From assembly GCA_015178975.1 (NCBI GenBank), contig WHVD01000196.1, positions 1 to 64,000 on the forward strand: 64,000 nt of DNA, written 5' to 3'. Shown piece by piece: positions 56,296 through 64,000 of this stretch. Numbering within the stretch: the first letter of the stretch is position 1; each line of letters starts with the position of its first letter. Origin of the DNA: Hysterangium stoloniferum. Lineage: Eukaryota; Basidiomycota; Agaricomycetes; Hysterangiales; Hysterangiaceae. The notes beneath the pieces were generated by a model. The model was not told where the DNA came from, ran no database searches, and saw only the letters and a program-made list of their open reading frames with translations. Both the position numbers and the translations under genes were made by a program.

Positions 56296-58649
56296 CTAAA
56301 ATACCAATACGCACCATGGCAATGGGGAGAACAGGCTACCTGAAGGCGATTGTTTATCCCCAGCGTTCAACAATTCTTTTCGTGAATAAAGGTCCAAATT
56401 CATAAATCGGTGAACTTCAGCGCTGTCAATAGATAGCTGTAATGCTCCAGGTTCCAAGTAGCTCCCGAGGCCAAACATCTCTGACCCTGAATCCAAAGTG
56501 CCTGTGGCAAAAATGTCTGACGCGTTGAAAGCAAAATCAGGAATGTCAAATTCTACAGGTTCAGTTGTTGACTGGACCAACGGTGATCCGCCCAGGGAGT
56601 CGGATTTGCTGGCGGATGACTTAGACGAGGGAGGAGTAAGGTAGGGAGAGAGTTCGCGTGATGAAGAACGAAAGGAACTTGACGTGTCGCTGCCATTGTC
56701 GTCGACGAGGCTCGGTTTGAGAAGCCAATGTATGCTGCTGTCAGAAGCGGTAAAGGAATCGATGGCTAATGATCAATTAATTGAATATGGGCTAGGACGG
56801 GGTATTTGAAAGTGATACTCACGGTGACTCCCCGGTAGCTGTAAATCGTCCGCCAGGGTGCCTCCATGTTGAGTTAAAATAGTATCGAAGGACGCATTTC
56901 CCCCACAGACCGACGAAAGTTGCATCAACGACTCCTTACATTTTCCTAAGAACGCGTCGCTCCACTCTCTTGCAATGTCGCTGCAGGAGTGGTCTGTCAC
57001 AGCGGCCTCGGCAATGAATGTGCGGGACGCTGTCAAAATCGACAGATCCATAAAGGGATCACAAAGCGCGCTGGGAGCAACATCCTGAACAACCCTGATG
57101 ACGTCGACTAATAATTTTGCTGATGACCGAGCGGCCTCAGCCCTGGGGCCTTCACGGGGAATGGGGAGTCCGTAGGCTTGGAGAAGTGACGGTCGATTTA
57201 CCAGGGTCGTCAAAGAGTGAATTAAAAGGTGCAAGTGAAGGAAAGCATGTCCAAAGTGCTCTTCTTGAGCCCGAAGAAGATTGCTGTCGTTGAAAGTCAA
57301 GCCGATAGGAAGGCTTTTGGACATTGATCCAAGTTCGCTTTGTAGTTCCGAGAGGTTCCAATCGAGTGAGGACTCCCCTTGGTTCTCGATATGAGCATCC
57401 AACACACGGTTAATTTTGCCTCGCAAGATGAAAAGCTGGATCGTATTCCGCAATAATAAAGAACGATCGTCAGTCACCGATGGGAGTTTAGTGTCGGATT
57501 GTTCCAAATCAATTGACGTAGGCCGCCCTGTAGCCCATGAGGCAGCAATATCGGCGAAACAGACAACCATCCACCACGCCAAACGGAGACGATTCTGCAC
57601 GTCTGCAGTAGCAGCGACTTGAATAGTCGATTCATTGCCAAGTCCAAGGTCGAGGGACATAGTTATTGCCATGCGTGAATACATCCAGAATCCACTGTCG
57701 TTCCCAGCCCCATATTCTGCACGTGTAATGCAAATCAGGGCGTACAAGGCTTCTACGCTTGGAACAGAGACAACATGCGCAGCAAGCGTCTTGGCCGTAT
57801 CGTAGTACTGTGTCGCCGCGGCAGGCTCGGCCTTTGAGAATGTAAGGGCTAATCCTGCGATGCAGTTTGCCAGAATGGGAGAACAAGTTCGTTGCTCGAT
57901 GCGATGCATGACATCAGATCGGTCGAGGAAGGGAAAGTGGGATCCGAGGGTGTCAAAGAACAAAAGACCAAGGTGGCGCATTCGCTGGGAGTGAGGAAGG
58001 CGGGGGCGGATTGGATCAAATAAAGGAAGACTGTGGTAGGATGTTACACTTGATGCGCCATCTAATGAAGGTGTAGTGTTGCGAGGGAAGACGCTAAATT
58101 CGTTGACATATGCAGCTGGAGTTGAGGCGGTTCTAGTCGGGAGATATCTAATAATGCACAAATCGGTACATGAAGAAGAAGAAAAAAAACATGAAATACG
58201 TACTGATAGGACTGTGCAGGGGTTGTAGGAGCGGAGACAGTAGCGGACGAAGGGCCGGCAGGAGACATGGTGGGACCCCATGTTGTCATGGGAGGGCTGG
58301 GGGTGAGCTTTCTTTTTCGTGAGGTAGTATCAGGGGAAGAAGCTGGTGACTCTTCAATAGCGGTGCTCCATGTGCATGTAACACCTCGCTCTGCTTGGTA
58401 GCGATCGCGGTCACCAAAGAGGCAGGGAGTCTTGGCTGTTTTGCAGGCCTCACAGCGACTATTAGGTGTAGATTGTTGACATTTAATTTTCTTTACACGA
58501 CTGGAGGATAATGTAAGAATGTTATCTTGGTAGCATATACACGGGACACACCAAGAATCACATGCGGTAACGAGACGAGCACGCTTCCGTTGTCTGTTAT
58601 TAGAGGCATTAGGGTGAGGGTTTTCGAGGATAAAACGGAAGCCGTCCAT
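56296..58649 (-). CDS. Zn2Cys6 fungal transcription factor with Fungal_trans domain
   Basis: A sequence-specific nuclear regulator. Start ATG 58649 (MDGFRFILENP). A basic stretch RQRKRARLV leads into the binuclear zinc cluster ACDSCRVKKIKCQQ..RCEACKTAKTPC, with the second of its six Cys codons split by an intron at about 58548-58500. A Ser/Pro/Thr linker and another intron near 58200-58145 follow. The long exon 58140-56823 holds the Fungal_trans dimerisation/regulatory region (HLGLLFFDTLGSHFPFLDR, YSRMAITMSLDLGLG, RLRLAWWMVVCFADIAAS). A last exon, 56759-56296, is Ser-rich with acidic patches (VEFDIPDFAFNASDIF), likely for activation. Target genes cannot be told; nothing nearby forms an obvious pathway. 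Confidence 0.88.
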
Positions 58650-60019
58650 AGGTAGGAGACGATATCTGGGGGGAAAAGAGTGTGTGTGATGAGGGTATTT
58701 ATCGCACTAGATCATGACTACAGGATTATTAACATATTTTTAGCGTCTGTGAGCCATCAGGGAAGGCAAAAAGGTTTGATGTGGAAAAGAATAGTGATCT
58801 CGATACCAGATAGACGCCGGGGGGAGGGGTGAGCCTCCGTTTCGGATGTGATAACCGCACACTGCCCGAAATTTCATGGAACTGGTGAATGTGGACACGC
58901 GATCATGGGCATTCGATAGCAAATGTTACAGGGACAGGTTCATCTGACAAGATCAGTCGGTGAGTAATGAATCCACGGAGACCTAGCAACCTGCTATGGC
59001 CACACCCTGCCACACAAGGACTTGAATGCATTCGCCTATCTGAAGCGCCGAATTGCGGACATGTTGCAAATACTCCATTGTCGCAATGCAAGTATCCGTC
59101 TATGATGGATGAATACGGGTTGTTATGGTACGCACTACGAGCCCTCCGAGTGAGTGGGTGTGAGCAACGACGTCGTTTAAGGTGTTTGTATGCCAAGTTT
59201 GATGGGCGTGGTTCGCTTTGCTCTCCAAGCGTCTGCCCAACAAATGCCGGTGCCGGGGCATAAGCTGGGTGTGCGGATGCAAACTGAGCCCGAGTATTCC
59301 GAATGTACGTAAACGTCAACTGATGTAAGCAGACCGGATCACTTACCAATAAAGCACTCGCTTAGATCTCAAGCTTAGGAATGTCGCTGCGCCGGTTCTG
59401 TGCCCATTGCCAACGTGTCTGGTCGCCATTAAGGTAATATTGCAGTATAATATGTGGATTGATGCAGTATGATATTTGGCATGGTATAATATATGAATGA
59501 TGCAATTGAAATATTTGGCATGCAGTATACTATGTGGATTATATTTGGATCATGCAGTGTAATATTTGGATTGATTAAAACATTGTGCAGTGTAATATTC
59601 GGATTGATTGAAACATTGTGCTGTATAATATTTGGATTGATGCAGTATGCTGCACAATGTTTCAATCATTATAATATTTGGATTGATTGAAACATTGTGC
59701 AGCATAATATTTGGCATGCAGTATAATATTCGGATTGATATGACGGCTGCGACGGAAACAAGTTTGTTGATGGACTGGCTTGAATCTTAAAAAGGCATCT
59801 CTGGTCGTGTTTAGGACGATTGTTTAAAGATCGATGGGATGACTGCATTGCCACAGCCTGCCATATCATGTAAGAGGAGCTGATCGGAGCTTGAAATTTA
59901 GCCACATCAATATTCAATTATCCATTACGTTGTCCCAGTTAGTAATGAACACCCGCTTACTTAATTCACCAATTTCTCAACCAGAAGCCTGGCGCCGTTC
60001 TGTTACAAACAACACGGCA
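58650..60019. other. Intergenic region including a tandem repeat
   Basis: No supported gene. A 148-codon minus frame (58903-59349) has no recognisable features. The block at about 59440-59740 is a tandem repeat, listed separately. Confidence 0.45.
59440..59740. repeat. Imperfect AT-rich tandem repeat (unit about 33 bp)
   Basis: Units of the form TGCAGTATAATATTTGGAT followed by TGATTGAAACATTG recur about eight to ten times with changes in length. Translations of it give repetitive peptides that are not genes. Confidence 0.75.
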
Positions 60020-62269
60020 ATGGTTTCTGCGCTTTTAAACGACGCGTTATCTGACCCTCGCTCAGTCATTGAATCTCTACGTGCTGTCGATTATACTTCT
60101 ATAGAGTTTCCTACACGCGTAGCAGAGCATTTTAAATCCATTTTCAAGGAAGAAACCGCGTTCAAGCAAGTAAGAGGAAACCAATACCATCAGTCATGTA
60201 TTTGTTCGAATTTTCTTTTTTTTAAATTTAGATCCCCCCTTTAGATATTTCTCACCCCCCTGAGAATTATGTTCAAAAAAATCTCTCTTTAATCCGTTTC
60301 CGTGCAATGTACGTATATATTCCAAGCCTATTCAAATATCATTACCATGGACCTCTAACAGGGTGCAAGATACCTCACTCTCCCCCGAAATATACCCGTC
60401 AATACTTGAAGACGGGAAACCAGGGGGATGGGGCTTTGCTGAATCGTCTGTCCTGCACGGTGTTCCCAGCATACACACCATCAAAGAACGTGAGGTTGTC
60501 TGGGCAATCAGCATTCCTGGCGAGTCTCCCTTTGTAAGCGAGGTAAGTATGAAACATCCGAGTCATTTAGATATATTTTTTGAATACATCCGCAAGATTC
60601 TCGACGATGAAACCTTTCCGAGTAAGTTGATGTGCCACCGCGCAGTGTAACCATCTACATGAATTGAGATTCCAGCGTCTGCCACAAAATTATCCCTAAA
60701 TCAGTGTCAGCACAAGGACCCCTTGATGCGAGAACAACACATAGGTTTACACATCAAGGTAGAGACTTCCCAACTTCGTGGTCCTCCCATATATAGCCTC
60801 ACAATATCACAACACGATATAGATCTATGAGCCAATTATTGGATCATTAAGGCCCACAGATATATACACGTTCGTAGGGTTTTTAACTTTCGAATAGTAA
60901 GTCTGCCCTCGACCTCTGTATGGACGTATTTTCTCAAGTGATGACGAAAGTGATGATACTGAACATTCTCAGAAGACACCTACGCTGCATACCATATTCT
61001 CGGTAAAACATCTATCAACCTTGATACCTTTTGACTTTCCTTTGCCGAACAACACCGATAATACCTCGATAGATATCGGTCACTTGGTTCAACATCCAAC
61101 CTCTTCTCTCAGAGATGAGCTGATCTCTTGGATAGCTAACGAGGCCCTAGATGGAGACCATGATGCCGCCTTATGGGTTCTTCTTACATGTATAAGCAAG
61201 GTGTAGGTATCATGATTTGGCTCGCAGTCTTCCGCTCATTCAATTTCATTGCCAGCCAATCACGCCAGCCGCCACTGCTTCCCTTGTCTCTGACATTGTC
61301 TCGATTTCCCATAGCCGAAACAACTACTGCAAACATGGCAACACCCGCGCTCACACACCTTTTGAAATCCTTACTCCCTATATTTGTGGAAATTCCATTG
61401 TCCCTTTCCCTGCTTAACAATCGTCTATTTAATCCCGAAAGTCACAATGATGATCTTCATTCAGGTTTGCTACAGCTACCTGCAGGCTGTACTGTTTTAA
61501 TGTCAGAAAGCGGCATACAGGAGGGGCAAATAAACACAACTGGTTTGAATTCATACCCTTGTGTACTTATTACCTACCTCCCTTGACATTTTTTACAGGC
61601 GTTAAAAATATCCAAGCCTTGCGCAACGTGTTGCTACTGCAGACCATCGATTATCAATTTCCATTTACTGCGCCATATCAATTTTCCACCGACTTGTCCT
61701 TCATAATTCTAGCAGAAGGAAAAGCCAGCCCTATTGCCCAGGTATATTTTATTGTACTACTGAGAAGACATTTTCCACCTTGTGATAAATTTGTATTTGT
61801 ATTATCAGACCCAGATAACTATTCCCTTGAATTCCAAAGCCCCCAGTGACTGCTTCCGTCAACGCGAGCAAATTTCATTCCCTTCGCAGTCCCGACTTGA
61901 GGCTTTCAGAAGGTTAATCGGAGGAGCTATGACCGGAGAAGTCCAAGTGACGGAAGACATTTCGGAGGTACTCTTTCATAGACGCGTAACTAGGTTCGCA
62001 AAGATTAATTAGGTCCTCTGCAGCATATCCAAGCCGACTTCGTCATGGAGAGGCAAGCTAAGCCAACTACCACTGCTGATGATTTGATGATCTGGATGAC
62101 AATTGCGAAGTGAGTAACACTTTATCAGGTGGCCATCGGCTTATTACTCATTCCTATCATACTTAGACTATTGGCGTTGTCGCATCACGAATCAATGTTA
62201 ACCATGGAAGTGTGGGAAGAAGCTAAAGGATTGGATAAACGACGAAGAGATCGTGTGGCTAGCGTATAG
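60020..62269 (+). CDS. MCM-binding protein (MCMBP/ETG1-like)
   Basis: Binds the MCM replicative helicase in the nucleus and helps to load and unload it. Plus-strand exons: MVSALLNDALSDPRSVIESL, an FRAM-type segment (SLIRFRAM), VQDTSLSPEIYPS..GKPGGWGFAE, IREREVVW-like (here IKEREVVWAISIPGESPF), an acidic SSDDESDDTEHSQKTPTL stretch, RDELISWIANEALDGDHDAA, QSRQPPLLPLSLTLSRFP, VEIPLSLSLLNNRLF, HSGLLQLPAGCTVLMSESGI, NVLLLQTIDYQFPFTAPYQF, LSFIILAEGKASP, and a C-terminus AKLLALSHHESMLTMEVWEE. The order matches fungal MCMBP throughout, with many short introns. The start could also be the in-frame ATG at 59945; 60020 gives the usual family N-terminus. Confidence 0.88.
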
Positions 62270-63530
62270 AGTTGGTTGCGAATGCTCGACGAGTCGTACC
62301 TCACTGTACACATGGGATATCTATATACCGGAGTACTTGATGCTTCTCTCGCAGGCACGCATCCGCCCCGGTGCACATCTTGTGAAGAACGGATAAAGAA
62401 ACTCCACAGGCCCAGTCAAGGCGTTACTGACGCTGAAATAACTTAGTACATAGGCTCAAGCTCGGATAATCAATCCAGAAGTAGTAGAATTTGGTTGTGT
62501 TAGCGCGACCCCCTGGTTGTTTCATTTATATCATGGGAATCACTGAAAAGAAGACCAGAAGACAACAGCCGAAACGTATCGATGCGGTCATCAAGTTTAT
62601 TCAAAACATATGTCAGTCTTGCTGTGCTTGCATGTCCCCGGAGAAGAATTAGAATGCTTAAGTTTGATCATGCGCATAGCTGTCCTTGAAGCTGGACCGT
62701 TATGCGTTATGCATCATACATCAGCATCATCATATCATCAATGTCCGTCCGATGCCCGTCGCCCGAGCCCGAAGTCACGTTTGCTGCTTGATATACTATT
62801 AAATTAATGTAAATTATGGCGCAAATGCACAAACGGTAGGATGTCCGCCATTTAAGCTAGGTGCTGCGATCCTGAGAACGGCTTACCATTACCCGTTTTA
62901 CGCACACTCCTGTGTGGTTGTCAGCGATTGTCAATCTGAGTATATAATTAGAATTATAACAGTAAAGCATTTGAAATACTAATGCGTAGTGAGCGGTTCT
63001 GCTGACTGACGGGCTCCCTGAACAAGTGTCCAAGTCTGTACGGAATCCATCTGCCCCTGAATGCCCCACCACCACGCCTTCTAGTGTCCTAAATCTTGCG
63101 GCGATGGATCGGTCGGTGCCACGATCGAAAGAGGGTGAAGATTTCCGCGAGATGCTCTCAGAAGCCCCGATGATTTATTCTGAACCAAAACATCTATCTG
63201 GTCAGAATGGCATCTGAGGCTCAAATGGGACACGCCATCGTTGGCAATACTTTTTACTTGGTTTAATTCTGTTCAATTCTAAAACAGGAGCATTCTAGCT
63301 TGAAAGTAACAATTTTATCATCTAAGAATATTATTAGCTTCCAGCTCAAAATACATACGGATGCTTTAGTTTACTATTCATGTGCTACATCCAATCTGAG
63401 ATCTGGGGTCAAATCGATTGTGGAAATTGTCAATTCGTTGTGATTTCTTTAGATTAAGCATTATAATACACAATTCACGAGAAATTATTGTGTAGAGGGG
63501 AAGGGTGAGGAAGGGATGTCTTGATGACAA
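62270..63530. other. Gene-poor right-hand region
   Basis: No exon chain that I can support. A 63-codon frame at 63026-63217 has no recognisable motif. Confidence 0.4.
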
Positions 63531-63672
63531 TCAGTCCGTGTTCCTCTCCAGACTGATCCTCCGTTCGCACCTCAACTTCCAAATAACATTGGCACTTTCC
63601 GTCATTAGTATTTGGAACAACCTATTGTTCTTGTTCCCCTTGTCTGGTTTCCCATTGTTAGTATATGTGAGC
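63531..63672 (-). mobile_element. Possible C-terminal remnant of a LINE-type reverse transcriptase gene
   Basis: The minus strand reads NNRLFQILMTESANVIWKLR then CERRI and ends in a stop at 63531. From memory, this resembles the segment near the C-terminus of Agaricomycete LINE polyproteins. Nothing else of such an element is visible up to the window edge, so the call rests on one short motif. Confidence 0.4.
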
Positions 63673-64000
63673 GGAAATACTTGAACTGGAACACTGATAA
63701 ATCAATGAGAGTGGGACATTAGACAATCATGTTTACTTACGACCTCGACAAGTGAATAGTAAGGACTGGTGAGGGCTGAAATATCTAACAAAAATAGCTC
63801 AAGACCTGCTTCCCGTACTTGATATTGATGGCACAGCTTGCACTGCCTTGGATCGAGAAGAACAGTTCCGATACCGTCGAACAGCCATCATCTTGTCAAT
63901 AGAGGAAAGTGAGTTCTTGTAGTAGTGGGTATATATATCCCATGAAGTCATGTCCATTTAAGGAAAGCAATTTACGGCGTAACACCGACCCTTCATGAGA
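63673..64000. other. Window edge, nothing firm
   Basis: May continue the LINE-like remnant on the minus strand. No complete feature seen. Confidence 0.3.

Noticed and set aside
58903-59349. 148-codon minus frame
   Set aside because: No motif, no exon partner, and overlapping frames on the other strand are equally long.

Overview
The window looks like nuclear DNA of a basidiomycete, most likely an Agaricomycete. The host genes carry several introns of about 50-60 bases with GT..AG ends. The recognisable proteins (an MBOAT-type wax synthase, QCR7, NDP kinase, LETM1/MDM38, a Pet100-like protein, a serine dehydratase, a YTP1-like membrane protein, a Zn2Cys6 regulator, MCM-binding protein) are ordinary for that group. 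The mobile-element load (chromodomain Gypsy, Copia, DD34E Tc1-like) also fits. I cannot name the species.

Layout. Bases 1-41,080 are almost wholly transposable elements nested in one another; 41,081-64,000 is compact gene space with essentially no elements. Positions 1-13,697 hold pieces of a Gypsy family with about 640-bp LTRs (Gy1: an inward part of one copy on the minus strand, a 5' part of a second copy on the plus strand, a partial LTR), a chromodomain remnant of another Gypsy, a Copia copy (Cop1) whose two ends do not match, and fragments of LTR types E and F.

Positions 13,911-41,080 are, in my reading, one DNA transposon. It starts and ends with the same 130-bp inverted repeat and is flanked by TA. 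Removing the nested insertions, most of which carry their own 5-bp target duplications, leaves about 3.8 kb with two convergent genes: a DD34E Tc1-type transposase on the plus strand and, on the minus strand, a multi-exon accessory protein with a Cys-x-x-Cys pair and a C-terminal SAM-like helical domain. It was hit by LTR E twice, LTR F twice, LTR G once, and by complete Gypsy elements Gy2 and Gy3. Gy2 sits inside one LTR F and was itself hit by a 655-bp chimeric Copia insertion. The intact Copia Cop2 sits inside the other LTR F. A Gy1 solo LTR sits in Gy3.

The right third holds, in order: wax synthase (+), QCR7 (-) and NDP kinase (+) from a shared 125-bp promoter, a secreted or single-pass membrane protein (-), LETM1 (+), Pet100-like (+), serine/threonine dehydratase (-), YTP1-like (-), Zn2Cys6 factor (-), MCMBP (+), and a short LINE-like remnant at the edge. 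Three of these genes act at the mitochondrial inner membrane, but I see no reason to treat them as an operon-like unit.

Points most worth attention: the two-gene Tc1-like transposon; a phased heat-shock-element array in the LTR of the intact Copia; a tRNA-like gene embedded in a Copia LTR; an integrated Copia insertion with two unrelated LTRs and a perfect target duplication; and arrays of small hairpins with variable stems and related loops in several Gypsy-type LTRs. Coordinates of LTR ends come from reading the TG..CA ends and target duplications by eye. Intron positions are predictions.
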